From: Xanthoparmelia taractica
Lineage: Eukaryota > Ascomycota > Lecanoromycetes > Lecanorales > Parmeliaceae
Direction of reading: 5' to 3'
Assembly: GCA_033085395.1 (NCBI GenBank)
Contig: MU853181.1
Location: 124,001 to 188,000 of the forward strand
Length of the DNA: 64,000 nucleotides
The position numbers were made by a program, and so were the translations under genes. The notes beneath the pieces are model-generated. The model saw only the letters and a list, made by a program, of their open reading frames with translations, ran no database searches and was not told the DNA's origin. This document shows positions 10,026 to 20,177 of the stretch, piece after piece. Each line of letters begins with the position of its first letter. The first letter of the stretch is position 1.

Positions 10026-12512
10026 TCAGAAAGGGTTGGGGCCGACATTTCGCTGATGACGCAGTCGTACCCTTTGTTCGTAGCTTTTGAACTTCAACCC
10101 ACGACGAACTCGAATGCGAGCGGCTTCCTGAGTCAAGCGTTCACGCCAAAGAGTAGCGAGAGGTGATGCGGACCGGATTAGCGGGATTGGCCGTTTTTCT
10201 TTTCGTCTTCCCGCAGGGTTGCGGAGGCTCTTGAGTATACGACTTTTCATGCGCATTCGCACATCCGGGCTCAAATGAATAAAATTGGAGTCATCTAGGC
10301 GCTCTGGTAAGTTGCCCAGTCCTTTGCGACTTTGGCGAAGCCTGAGCTGAGCAGCGGCAGAACCACCGTGATGTACGTGTTTCCGCGAGCGCCGCGAGCG
10401 CCGTGGAGGCTTTCCTACGTATCTCACAGGCACTGCGATGGCATGTGGGAACATCTCCCGCCAGTCGTCTTTTTTATACAAGCCTTCGACAGCCCATGCA
10501 TTGTCCATGGTCACAGCCTGGCGTAGCATCTGCGACAAACCACTTTCCACCTCACAAGTTCTGGAAATGCGCAGACTAAGGCCCACAAGGAGTCGCGCCC
10601 ATTTTTTGGTCCTCCGTCGAAGGTCCTGTTCATGAGTGTCCATGGCGTGGCTCAAATTAGCCCCTTCAGCGCTGTTCAACCCGATGACAAACCTTCCAGC
10701 GAACTTTTTGAACTTCCTCAATCTACTGAGATTGCTAGGCTCAACAGGATCGTCTGATTGGATTGGTTTGTCCCGCGCTGGTGTATAAACAAGCAAACTA
10801 AGATAAACGAGTTTCTGAACCTTGGTGGACACTGCACCGTAGATACAAGCATACTTCCAGACGACGGTACAAAAATTAAGCCGACGTTTTTTCCACGCTT
10901 GCATAAAGAGCGCCTCGTATGCCTGCGGCCCGGGATGCAGTCTGTACAGGTTTTTGAAGGCGTCGAGTATCTCGATTGCCAGGTCATACTGCCCTGATCG
11001 AAGACAGCGCGAAAGCAGTGTGGCCATTGAGACGTCGTCGGGCTCAAATCCAACTTGTTTCATCTCATAGAGTAAACTTAAGCTCTCCGCCGTGGATTTA
11101 GACATGGCCACCTCGTGCAAAAGCATGTTGCCTGCACTGGTCGAAATCCACCCTACCCCATACTTGCTATTCATATGATCAAGAATGCTATAGTGGTCAT
11201 GACCATTGCCTAGATGGTTGTTGATCTCAAAGCGGATCATATGCTTGGCAACGGTCCTTCTTATATACAGTTTGTCTAGCATCTTCATCTCTGTCATTTT
11301 CCGAACAATGACCGCTCGCCCCTCGCTGGAGACCACCTGAAGGAACAATGTCCATGTCACTTCGTTAGGCTTGAAGCCTCGCCGAATCATGACTTTCAAA
11401 AGAAATGTGAAATTGTGAAGGTCCTTCTGAGAAGCTGACCCGCGAAGCAGGATATTAAATGTTTCCGTTGGGATAGGCATCCTCAAGTCTTCCATCCGAA
11501 TGTACAGAGCCCGGGCCTTTGCCAACAATCCGTTATCGTAAAAGAAACGCAATGCAGCATTGCAAGCTTTGATGGACAAAGATGTTTGCGAAGCTACGCC
11601 ATAGAATATCGTGTCAAAAGCCGTAACAACATCCCCAAGATTTGTCCACCCCTTCAGCTGGGGCTTTTGTGCCCAAGGAACTCGGGCTAGGGTCCTCTGA
11701 GACTCGGCGAGGGCCTCAACATAAATTGCCAAGTTTGCTTCCGACCACTCAACAGGTATCGTGATGTCCCGAGCAAGTCTGTAATATCTGTAGTTGCGTG
11801 AATAAGCGGGGACTCTTTGTACAGGGCCTTGATCTTCATTACTGCCACGAAGATCTTGGGAGTGAGAGCCATCATTTGGGAATAGACTCAGTACGTGATC
11901 ATTGTCCTTTGGATTATCGAGCTTTTCGAATACGGTATGTTCTAAGAGGTCGGACAACGCTATCCTCCAATCGTGTGATAGCGGTCCCTTGTCCTTCAGC
12001 ACCTTATTAACGAAGAGCTTATCCGCCTTGTGACACCCAGAAGAAGAAAATAGCCACCCCCTATTTTCGGGCTCGAACGTTGGCTCGATGGGTAGGAAGT
12101 TTGCGATCTGATCGGCGTATCGCTCCCTTGCCCATGATTCCCTAGTGGCTACTCCCAGATCATGCTGGGCTTGGTCGAAGGTGACGAACTTCAGACTTGG
12201 AGTGGTGGACTTGATTTGACGATCTTTTGCAGTGGGTTCTTGATCTTGCTGGTGGTTTTCCTCCTCCCCAGCTGCTGCTGCAGCATGCGAGAGGCGGAGA
12301 CTGATCCCTTGGTAGGCAAAACAGTTTTGTCTTAGAGGGCCCCGTCGCAACTCTGGAGGAGATGCGCGATGCGAAGTGATCTTGTGTCTAGGGACACATG
12401 TTACCATTGATATCTCCCCATTTGTACATCCTCTCAAATACATATGATAAAGCGCATCTGGAATGTTCGTGGTACGGGCTGCTATTGAATGATTTTGAAT
12501 GCCTTGGTGCAA
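10026..12512 (-). CDS. Pentatricopeptide-repeat (PPR) protein, probably mitochondrial
   Basis: A single uninterrupted frame of 828 aa. The middle part (about residues 330-600) consists of helical pairs typical of fungal PPR proteins, for example TETFNILLRGSASQKDL, GFKPNEVTWTLFLQVV and GFEPDDVSMATLLSRCLRSG. Fungal PPR proteins bind organellar RNA and act in mitochondrial transcript stability or translation. The N-terminus carries basic, Ser/Arg-rich sequence (HKITSHRASPPELRRGPLRQ) suited to mitochondrial import. The C-terminal 130 residues are very basic (RRSRRSRKHVHHGG), which could aid RNA binding. The true start may be a downstream Met (MVTCVPRHK, about residue 36). The specific RNA target cannot be read from sequence. 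Confidence 0.85.
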   Translation of the reverse strand: MHQGIQNHSIAARTTNIPDALYHMYLRGCTNGEISMVTCVPRHKITSHRASPPELRRGPLRQNCFAYQGISLRLSHAAAAAGEEENHQQDQEPTAKDRQIKSTTPSLKFVTFDQAQHDLGVATRESWARERYADQIANFLPIEPTFEPENRGWLFSSSGCHKADKLFVNKVLKDKGPLSHDWRIALSDLLEHTVFEKLDNPKDNDHVLSLFPNDGSHSQDLRGSNEDQGPVQRVPAYSRNYRYYRLARDITIPVEWSEANLAIYVEALAESQRTLARVPWAQKPQLKGWTNLGDVVTAFDTIFYGVASQTSLSIKACNAALRFFYDNGLLAKARALYIRMEDLRMPIPTETFNILLRGSASQKDLHNFTFLLKVMIRRGFKPNEVTWTLFLQVVSSEGRAVIVRKMTEMKMLDKLYIRRTVAKHMIRFEINNHLGNGHDHYSILDHMNSKYGVGWISTSAGNMLLHEVAMSKSTAESLSLLYEMKQVGFEPDDVSMATLLSRCLRSGQYDLAIEILDAFKNLYRLHPGPQAYEALFMQAWKKRRLNFCTVVWKYACIYGAVSTKVQKLVYLSLLVYTPARDKPIQSDDPVEPSNLSRLRKFKKFAGRFVIGLNSAEGANLSHAMDTHEQDLRRRTKKWARLLVGLSLRISRTCEVESGLSQMLRQAVTMDNAWAVEGLYKKDDWREMFPHAIAVPVRYVGKPPRRSRRSRKHVHHGGSAAAQLRLRQSRKGLGNLPERLDDSNFIHLSPDVRMRMKSRILKSLRNPAGRRKEKRPIPLIRSASPLATLWRERLTQEAARIRVRRGLKFKSYEQRVRLRHQRNVGPNPF

Positions 12513-12686
12513 AAGATCGCCCCGGGCCGGATAAATTATTTCCCGTCAGGCAGCTAGAGCTTCATCATCTGCAGATTCGTACACGGTTTGCTCTTCTGGA
12601 CTAACTTTCAATCTTAAAACTTCTCACGATCGTTGCAACAAGGTGCGCTGGAACACAAAGGACAGTCGTCCTTCACTATAATCATC

Positions 12687-13690
12687 ATGTCAGGTAGATA
12701 GGCTCCAGCCGCTCAATGTGTATCTGAGGGAATGCTGATAGCCCGTCACACAGGCAGCGCCGGCTTCGACAGACATATTACGATCTTCTCGGACCAGGGC
12801 AGATTGTACCAAGTCGGTTCGTGACGTCGAAGCCTCAGTTCATCTACATTTCATGTATGAGGGACCTAACTGAAAGCTAAACTGGCCAGAGTATGCATTT
12901 AAAGCCATTACAGCAGCAAATATCACATCGATAGGGGTCCGAGGCAAAACCTGTGCAGTAGTTCTCTCGCAGAAGAAGGTCCCTGTCCGTAACCTCCGAT
13001 TATTTGTTTCGTAATCAAGAGGCGGGCTAACGTCTCCCAGGACAAACTCATTGATCCATCCTCTGTCTCACATATTTTCAAGCTCTCTCCTTCGGTCGGC
13101 TGCGTCATGACAGGATCAATAGCGGACGCAAGAGCATCGGTCAACAGGGCCAGAGGTGAGGCGGCTGAGTTCAAGTACAAAAATGGGTACGAGATGCCTT
13201 GTGACGTGTTGGCAAAAAGACTAGCGAACATCAACCAAGTCTACACGCAGAGGGTAGGCCTTGGAGAAATCTAATTGGCGTCGGAGTTAGCTGACGATAA
13301 CAGGCCTACATGAGACCCTTAGGCGTTGCTCAAACATTGATATCGGTAGACTCCGAATATGGCCCCCAGCTCTACAAGTGTGACCCAGCAGGATACTACG
13401 TCGGTTACAAGGCGACTGCATCTGGACCCAAACAACAAGAGGCACTTAACCTTTTGGAGAAGAAACTGAAAAATAAGGAGTGTGCCGAGGGCAGTTGGGA
13501 GGACGTTGTGGAGCTGGGAATTTCTACATTGAGTACAGTGCTCAGTGTTGACTTCAAGAAGGGCGAATTGGAAGTCGGTATTGTGGGAGGGCCGAAAACG
13601 GGTGATAAGGAGGGAACGGATCCGCTGTTTAGGGCGTTGACGGAGGAGGAGATCGAGGAAAGATTGCAAGCGATCTCTGAGAAAGACTGA
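12687..13690 (+). CDS. SCL1: 20S proteasome subunit alpha-1 (PSMA6/Scl1 type)
   Basis: Five exons: 12687-12693, 12754-12816, 12890-12984, 13041-13253, 13304-13690; 254 aa. The protein opens MSGSAGFDRHITIFSDQGRL then YQVEYAFKA, the proteasome alpha signature in its alpha-1 version. It continues with GVRGKTCAVVLSQKKVP, KNGYEMPCDVLAKR, the QVYTQRAYMRPLGV block and DPAGYYVGYKATASGPKQQE, all alpha-1 specific. It forms part of the outer heptameric ring of the 20S core, which gates substrate entry. Exon 1 encodes only ATG TCA G (7 nt), so a start placed at the in-frame ATG of exon 5 (13310) would be wrong. All four introns are 50-73 nt GT-AG. Confidence 0.95.
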
Positions 13691-14623
13691 GAGAGTAGTG
13701 GCAGAGGGGGCGGTATGCAGGTACACCGCTTGCATACCGTGGTGGCGGTCGGAGCTGGTGAGTGTCATAATCGAAACCTTTCGTCAGGGCGAGATTTGTG
13801 TCTTACCTGCATGAATACGGAGAATTTGGATCTAATATATACTTCCAGCTTCTCATGGGTCTCCGCAAAGCAATGCCGTTGGCGAATAGGAATTGTAAAA
13901 GGGTGTAGCTTGCGTCAACCATTGACCCCTGATCTATCGATTTATTGAGCGACGCAGCACGATGAACCGAACCCTCGGGGGGCGGAGTGGTACTTTGGAT
14001 TGTGGCTTGCGGCTCAAAGTGGAAAGGCCGGAATGATGAGCTTTACCATGTTTGATGATTTTAACCGGACTTCCCTTCTGATGGGATAGTCCATTTCCTT
14101 TATTGGTATGTTCACCATCAGCAGAGACATTACATTGACCAATGAATCCCATGGGATTCAGCTCTTAAGGCTGCTTGCCATGTGGTGGCAAGGATAAGCA
14201 CCGGATGGAGAGAAAATTGTTTTTGGGGATTCCATCGTGGCGCAGCTGAAGACAAGATAACCTCATCCAATCGGTTCATATTTTGCATATACCTTCTTTT
14301 CGCTTTCCGCTGCACAGCGCTCTGTCTATCATGCAGCTTACCATGTCTTGAAGATATGAGCTAAACGTCGATGATGTGCTATTCTTATTCAATCGATCGA
14401 TGCTGCCATCGATATAACGCCGTTTGCACCAATTCACCAATCAGTCCATCAGGGCCCCAATGTCCTTCAGACGTCGGTTCGATGGAGTGTCTCTTCATCC
14501 ACGGGCTGACCCCTAATACGGACCTCATGGAGCGCCGACATGCCTTCATAAAATGGGCTTCGGCTCACCTCAAGGTAAGATGGCACGTCTCGACAAGCTA
14601 CCAAAACATCAACCTTCAATCCA
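13691..14623. other. Intergenic, nothing recognised
   Basis: No supported coding frame or RNA gene. It holds the 3' flank of the proteasome gene and the upstream region of the next gene. Confidence 0.5.
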
Positions 14624-15485
14624 ATGCCTAGCCAAACTGTCACCCTGACCAGGCCCAAAGTCATGGCAGATGGACGTGAGTCCGCATCACCGCGGTGCCC
14701 AATGAACCCATGCTGAAACCTTACCAGTCAACGAAGCCCGGGCCCTGCGAGTCACAGAGATCATCCGAGACTACCAGAGCATCCAACACCGCATCTCCCA
14801 GTTCCAAGCACACCCCCCGCAAGACGAGTCCAACGAATCCGGCTACGCGTCCCTGCGCCAATGCCACACCGAAGCCCGCATCTTGCTCGCCGTGCCCTAC
14901 CCACCCGAAATGCTGCACCCACCCACCGCCCCCAACGAAACCGAGAAGCGTCAACTGCAACGGTACGCAAAAACACGCGCCCCCAAACCTCGCCTCTGAT
15001 CCCTTCGCCCTTCGCCTTCTCCCCCAAATGCTAACGAACATCCCACTCGTACAGCGTCATCACCGACGCCAGCGCCCGCCGCTTCCAGGCCCAAAAGATC
15101 TTCCTGCGCGCCGCCGCCGCTATCAAATGGGTCCAGCGGCGCCAATCCATCCTCCAAGGCCGTAAACCGCAAGCCGTCCACCTGCAAGCCTTGCGCCAGG
15201 CCGATACGGCCCTCAGAAATGTACGCAATGGGTTGATCTTTTCCTTTCTTTTCTTTTCTGCTCGCTCGCTCGCTCGCTTGCACTCGAGCCACACACGCGC
15301 ATGTGCGTTTTTATTTATTTACACTACTGACGGGGTTGGGCTCGGTTTGATAGGAACTCGCGGCCATTACGAACGAGAGGATCGTGACTGCGTTTCGGAC
15401 CGCGGACCAGCAGGCTGGGTACTGGCTCCATGATGATCCGTCGTTGCAGACGGTGCTGGGGTGGATCCGGTCGCACAGTTATTGA
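14624..15485 (+). CDS. Unknown conserved-looking protein, 194 aa, helical
   Basis: Four exons: 14624-14675, 14728-14962, 15055-15220, 15354-15485. All junctions are GT-AG and keep one frame, with branch sites such as GCTAACGA in intron 2. The protein is charged and helical (NEARALRVTEIIRDYQSIQ; ARRFQAQKIFLRAAAAIKW) and ends TVLGWIRSHSY. No family recognised. It has no signal peptide or membrane segment. Intron 3 (133 nt) carries a (GCTC)n microsatellite at 15260-15278. Exons 2-3 use almost only C-ending codons and exon 4 mainly G-ending ones. A second in-frame Met (14663) could be the start instead. Confidence 0.7.
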
Positions 15486-15950
15486 TTTCTATTCTCGCCC
15501 GTCTCTTGATCCTTTGGTCCGAGATGGTAAAAGCTTCCTTGTAACACCATCCGCGCTCTGCATTTGCATTTGCATCTATATTTGTATCTGGTATTGCATG
15601 ATTTTCTGTTAGTTTAGACTCCTGTTGCATTTACTCGGCGCTGGTTCGCAGGCTTTTCTCGTATTTGTATCTGGTATTTGCATGCTTTCCTGTTAGTTCA
15701 GACTCCTGTTGCATTTACTCGGCGCTGGCTCGCAGGCTTTTCTCCAAGGATACAATATAGAATTCTCTTGGCGTTTCTATCTTTGATGTTATCCTTCTAA
15801 TTAATTCTTTCGACGCATGCTGGGATACCGTCACCTTGTACTCACAATGGATACTAGATCTCCTGATATATCTAAATGCTTGCGGCCCCCCCAGACTCCT
15901 CTCCATCTCTTCCTCCCCTTGCCCCGCCTCCTCTCTGCACCAGCAAACCA
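15486..15950. other. Intergenic between convergent genes, with tandem duplication
   Basis: Holds the 3' ends of two converging genes and the 83-bp-period duplication listed separately. Confidence 0.6.
15581..15744. repeat. Two-copy tandem duplication, period 83 bp
   Basis: Copy 1 (15581-15660) and copy 2 (15664-15744) share about 80 bp, beginning TTTGTATCTGGTATT and ending GCAGGCTTTTCTC. They differ by a handful of substitutions and one extra T. The repeat lies just downstream of the 194-aa gene, in the 3' region shared with the convergent F-box-like gene. Confidence 0.9.
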
Positions 15951-17288
15951 TCAAACCCGCACCGCTTCCCCTTCATCTCCTTCCTCTTCTTCCAGATCCC
16001 TCCCACCCAGCACGACTCTCCCACACCACCCGCACCAACTTCTCTCCGCCCCCCTCTTCTCCCTCCCCAGAACCTCATCCTTGCCCTCCCTTTCATCCTC
16101 CCACTCCCTCACGGTGCCTCCAACCCTCTCCCTCTTCCTAACCTTCTTCTTAACCACTCCACCCAACCCCTCAATCTCCTGCCGCAGATACCCCGCCTCG
16201 TCCTTATCCCCCCAGGGACTCTCACTGCGTTCGCCCTCCCCGCTACCACCACCATCGCTACCACCACTCAAACTACTATTACTACCATTCCTACTCCCCC
16301 CGCCACCATTACTTCTACTACTACACTCAAACTCCACCTCCACATCCACCGCGCCCTCGCACTCTCTCCCCCTCGCACACTTGACCCCTTCGTTTCCTTC
16401 CCCAATCCCAGTTCCCAACCCCCCATAACTCGTCGCGTACCGCGTGCGCCACGTCCACACGCGGCGGTACGTCGTGTCCGCGGTTGCAAGGCTGGCGCCG
16501 CAGGGGGCGCAGAGGTGGATGCTGGATGGGCAGGCGCAGGGGGAGGAGTTGGAATTCGAGGCGGTGAGGAGAGAAAGCGGGGCGGAGAGGCAGGCGGGGC
16601 AGAGACGGCGGTGGCGGGAGGGGAGAGACGAGGGGGGCGGTGGCTTGCATGTGCAGTTCTGTACGAGTATGGGCTAGTTTAGCGGTAGGCCGCGATCGGC
16701 ACCCTTGTTTGGGAGGAGGAAAATGTAAGACGTACGCGACAGACGATCCTCCCGCACCGCCGACAATCGCTGACCAGATCCCTCGCACAAGTCGACACTT
16801 TACCCGAGACGAGATGTCCGGCTTCGCCAAGTATGTGCCATTTCCGGGCCGGCTTCTCGCTTTCGATGGAACTGGCGTCACGGAACTCGTTTTCGCAGCG
16901 GATTGTCTGCTGCACGAGGCGATTGCGGTATTGCAAGAGATTAGCGCGGACCTGGCGGCATGTGCGTGAGAGGGCGTCGAGCGTATTTAGATCTAAGTTG
17001 TGTGCTAGTTGGGTGACGATGCTAGGTTGCAGATTTCAGTCAGTTGTGACATGGTACGTATGGAAGGATACAAAAAGTGGGTGGGCAGACGTACGGATAG
17101 GCGCCCAAGGCTGCTGAGAAGCTGTTGACGTTGGGGTTGTGTCTTTCCTCAGTGGATTTGTCGTCGCCATTGGCCGTCACTTTCGGTGTCACCTTGTCCG
17201 CAAGATGGTGCCTGCGGAGAGATGAGAACTCGCGGGGTTCATTGGGATCATTGGAGATGTCGTCTTCCAAGTCAACAAAGACCACCAT
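15951..17288 (-). CDS. F-box-like protein with Cys-rich, probably zinc-binding, C-terminal half
   Basis: Three exons on the minus strand: 17288-17095, 17021-16736, 16658-15951; 395 aa. Introns are 73 and 77 nt with GTACGT donors and TAG/CAG acceptors. Residues about 60-100 (VTQLAHNLDLNTLDALSRTC and RQVRANLLQYR) match the F-box-like helices of fungal proteins. Then follow cysteine pairs: DCRRCGRIVCRNCTCK, LCPAC, CACPSS and HLCAPCG, and near the C-terminus WCGWCG. These suggest zinc binding. F-box proteins recruit substrates to SCF ubiquitin ligases; here that role is inferred only. The last 150 residues are Gly/Glu/Arg-rich and disordered. The plus strand over the gene is C-rich at 15.9-16.4 kb and G-rich after that, producing long but spurious antisense frames. 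Confidence 0.75.
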
Positions 17289-17695
17289 GATGCCATGTAA
17301 ATGTTATAAAGTGAAGCTGTAGGCTCGTCAGAGCTACAGCTATTGTGTATGGAACAGACGAAAGTCAGATGTTCCCTCTATTAATCCTGACGTTTTGCCC
17401 CACATGGTCTGCGCCACACTTTCCGATGAAATGGGACTAGTTCAAAAATGGAGTACATTACCTCTTTAGGCGAGGTAGGTAGAAGAAGGATGCCAAAAGA
17501 GTATCGATATACTATAAATAAAATGTACGCTGAAGAGAAGGTTAAGAGAAGCCGAAAAAGCCATCCCTTGGGTATTGCTTGCACCACTCCTTGTCTGTGA
17601 CTCCATCGCTGTGCTGTCTGTCGAACGAATAGAAACCCAATCACCACCATAACCGATGTATGATACTCCATGGCAGAATGGAGAAAAAATAGCCT
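17289..17695. other. Intergenic, nothing recognised
   Basis: Short region between two minus-strand genes. A 96-codon minus frame here (17381-17671) has no recognisable family and no splice support. Confidence 0.5.
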
Positions 17696-19249
17696 CTATG
17701 CCTTCCCCTTTCCTTTATCTAGCGGACCTGTAGCGCTGCCTTGTGAATCACTAGATCTGTTGCGTCGAGTGCTGAACTGGATCCGAGGCGCCTTGGAGAC
17801 ATGAGCATCCTTCGGAATGCCCTTGATCTCCTCACGAACGTTTTTCTCGTCATCATCGCTATGTGCATGGGGCAGATCTCCAGTCACTTCAACTGGCTCG
17901 CTAGCGTCCAAAGCATGGGTCTCCTGGGTCGGACCAGCCTCGCTGCCGGTTGCTCGGTCTCGAAGATCACTCCAGTAGTGCAGATCATTAATATGAACCC
18001 CAGCAGCATTGATCGCTTTGAGGAGATTATCAGTCTTGAGTTTTTTGGTCGCAAGATCAGTACCTGAGTCCTCTTTGCCGTTCTGTTTATTTTTACCCTT
18101 GCTGTCTCTACTAGTAGTTTCATCAAGAACCTGAAGCAGGTAGGATTGGAGCTGACGGCATGACGTCTGATGCACAAAAAGGGCCATTATCTCCCGCATC
18201 TTTTCTGCAAGATAGAAGAGCTCATCTCCACCTTGCTCCAAGAACATTTTGACCGCAGCAATCTTCTCTCTATCAACTCTCGACCTCCTGAGGGCTACCA
18301 TGAGAGCTGATATGTCGCCAATCTCGCCAATATCTTCCTCCGCTTCATCGTCACCCTTAACATCAGGCATAATGCTTGAACGGTTATTGGTTGACCTGTC
18401 CGCGCTGGATTCGCGACTCCTGCTCCCTTTCTTGGCATGAATAGTAAAGTAATCCTCATTCAACAGATGAGCATTCTTCATGCTATTCTTCTTTCCGTCT
18501 GCCGTATGTGGGTGTATCCTTACCCTTCTTCTTAGCCACCTTCTCCGCCGTACGAAGGAGTAGAGGAAGGGGTGCGTGCCGTGCCACGAATAAACGTTGC
18601 TGAAGCTGAAGGAGTACTCCCAACCCTCGTCGTCGACATCATGCGACATGTCTACATACCATGTCTTCCAATCCCAGACCCAGCTAGGGTCCGGTAGCTG
18701 GAAGTTTGTAATGTTGACGGCACTGTCTTTAAAATTGGCGGTTTGCCATGGAGAAGGGTCGAAGTTGAGCAGCGAATTGGATGAGTAGAGGGGAACGCCG
18801 CAGAAGAATGAGCCACGCTGGTTCTCGTAGAGGACGTCGATAAAAGTGTCAACTTTTTCTCGAGCCTTCGTTTTTGCCTTCTTTCTGAAAGGTATTCTGT
18901 CTCGTAGTCGACCAGTGCGTTCATTGTCTTTCCTAGGCTCGCCTTCTTGAGATGTCCGTACTTCGGTATTGCCACTCTCATCACCAGATTCAGGCAACGA
19001 CCCGGAATTGTCCCCCTTGCCTTCCTGATATTTCGCATATTTTCGCTGAGCCAGCTGCTTCTGAAGTCCGCCTTTGGTCCATTGTCGGCTCAGAAGAGTT
19101 CCACTGTCTGACCTAGGTATCGCGGAGGATGGAGATGACCCTTCCTCCTCGGGGTTTTCCCTGGGCTTGGTGGTATCCACGAGACTTATGGCATGGTCAT
19201 AGGCTTGGGCACCGTCCGTTTGGCTTCGTTCAAGTCCAAAGACTGACAT
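17696..19249 (-). CDS. Peroxin/dysferlin (DysF) domain protein, Pex30/Spo73-like
   Basis: Single exon, 517 aa. Residues about 140-245 form the dysferlin-type domain: YENQRGSFFCGVPLYSSNSL (DysFN) and then WVWDWKTWYVDMSHDVDDEG and WEYSFSFSNVYSWHGTHPF (DysFC), followed by the basic RRRRWLRRRVRIH. This W-rich pattern is found in Pex30/31/32-type peroxins and in Spo73/Mug65-type sporulation proteins. No transmembrane segment is visible, which argues for the soluble Spo73/Mug65-like group rather than an integral Pex30. N- and C-terminal thirds are polar and disordered (NPEEEGSSPSS; PLDKGKGKA). It is divergent from the next gene over about 340 bp. Confidence 0.82.
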   Translation of the reverse strand: MSVFGLERSQTDGAQAYDHAISLVDTTKPRENPEEEGSSPSSAIPRSDSGTLLSRQWTKGGLQKQLAQRKYAKYQEGKGDNSGSLPESGDESGNTEVRTSQEGEPRKDNERTGRLRDRIPFRKKAKTKAREKVDTFIDVLYENQRGSFFCGVPLYSSNSLLNFDPSPWQTANFKDSAVNITNFQLPDPSWVWDWKTWYVDMSHDVDDEGWEYSFSFSNVYSWHGTHPFLYSFVRRRRWLRRRVRIHPHTADGKKNSMKNAHLLNEDYFTIHAKKGSRSRESSADRSTNNRSSIMPDVKGDDEAEEDIGEIGDISALMVALRRSRVDREKIAAVKMFLEQGGDELFYLAEKMREIMALFVHQTSCRQLQSYLLQVLDETTSRDSKGKNKQNGKEDSGTDLATKKLKTDNLLKAINAAGVHINDLHYWSDLRDRATGSEAGPTQETHALDASEPVEVTGDLPHAHSDDDEKNVREEIKGIPKDAHVSKAPRIQFSTRRNRSSDSQGSATGPLDKGKGKA

Positions 19250-19589
19250 TACAGCGTTGAGGTTGGCTGCCTGTTTTTCATGGTCTGAGCTTTCTCAATT
19301 GTGAGGAGACTCAGGTGCACCATAGAATATAGTATTATGACAGATGATTGAACATGTCAAGCGCTCAACATACTCCAGTTCTGACAACAGACGAGTCTGG
19401 ATTTTGCGGCAAAGTGTGGCTGATGAAGCCCGAAGTGGGAAAGCGCGATACTGAGACGTCATGGGCTCGCCAAGGTATTTACTGGACCTTCCAGGCTTCG
19501 AAGTTCTCCAACGCCAAACAACAATCCAGATACAGCTCCAAAATATCAATTCTACCCGCCCAATCTAATCCGACCTCCAATAAACTACC
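19250..19589. promoter_or_regulatory. Shared upstream region of a divergent gene pair
   Basis: 340 bp between the start codons of the minus-strand DysF-domain gene (19249) and the plus-strand small membrane protein gene (19590). Promoters for both must lie here or in the 5' leaders. No specific motif is called. Confidence 0.45.
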
Positions 19590-20177
19590 ATGGCTGGACG
19601 TAGAGTCGCGTATATCGGCCTGCCTGTTGCAGCGATCGGGGGTTACTACTTGTACGCCGCAGGAGGGGACTCTAAAGTCGCGCAGAAGAAAGCCGAGCGT
19701 TTGTCCACTAGCAACCCCAAGCATGGTGTGAGACTACAAGCTAATACAATTGGTAGACGATGCCGAAAGCGCAAAAGCTTCAATGAGGGGGCAGAACATC
19801 TCCGGCGCAGAAGCAAAGAAGCAGGGTGAAGAATGGGCACAGATCGCGGGCTCTAAGATCGATAACACTGTATGAATGCTCAGCAAGAGCTTTTGCATCT
19901 TCACCTAACGTCTCCATGCTAACAAAAGGACCACATATAGGTTGGTGATGTTCGTAACAAGATTCATGAGGCGGACAAAACTATATTTTCCAAAGTGAGC
20001 GAGGCCGAGGCCAAATTCGAAAGGCTCAAGGACGACACCGCGTCCCAGTTCGACAAGGCTAAGAATGATACCAAAAAGGAGCTGAATCAGACCGTGGATA
20101 ATTTTGACAAGACTGTGGAGAGGAAGGCGTCGGAGGCGAAGAGTGGGATCTCGAGCTGGCTTGGATTTGGCAAGTAG
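19590..20177 (+). CDS. Small N-terminally anchored helical protein (calcofluor-hypersensitivity-like)
   Basis: Three exons: 19590-19698, 19757-19869, 19941-20177; 152 aa. The N-terminus MAGRRVAYIGLPVAAIGGYY then LYAAGGD is one short hydrophobic segment, a likely membrane anchor. The rest is an amphipathic helix rich in Lys, Glu, Asp and Ala (KFERLKDDTASQFDKAK) ending SGISSWLGFGK. Similar fungal proteins are annotated as calcofluor white hypersensitive protein; that name is recalled, not searched, and implies a cell-wall or mitochondrial-membrane role only loosely. Splice joins (C|AC and phase 0) give EHDAESAKAS across intron 1. Confidence 0.72.

Noticed and set aside
15876..16682. 268-codon plus-strand frame rich in Pro, Thr, Leu and Ala
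   Set aside because: Antisense to exon 3 of the F-box-like gene; produced by the C-rich/G-rich codon skew. The minus strand has matching splice sites and Cys motifs.
16327..16881. 184-codon minus frame overlapping the F-box-like gene
   Set aside because: Runs through an intron and into the wrong frame of exon 3. The spliced model explains the region.
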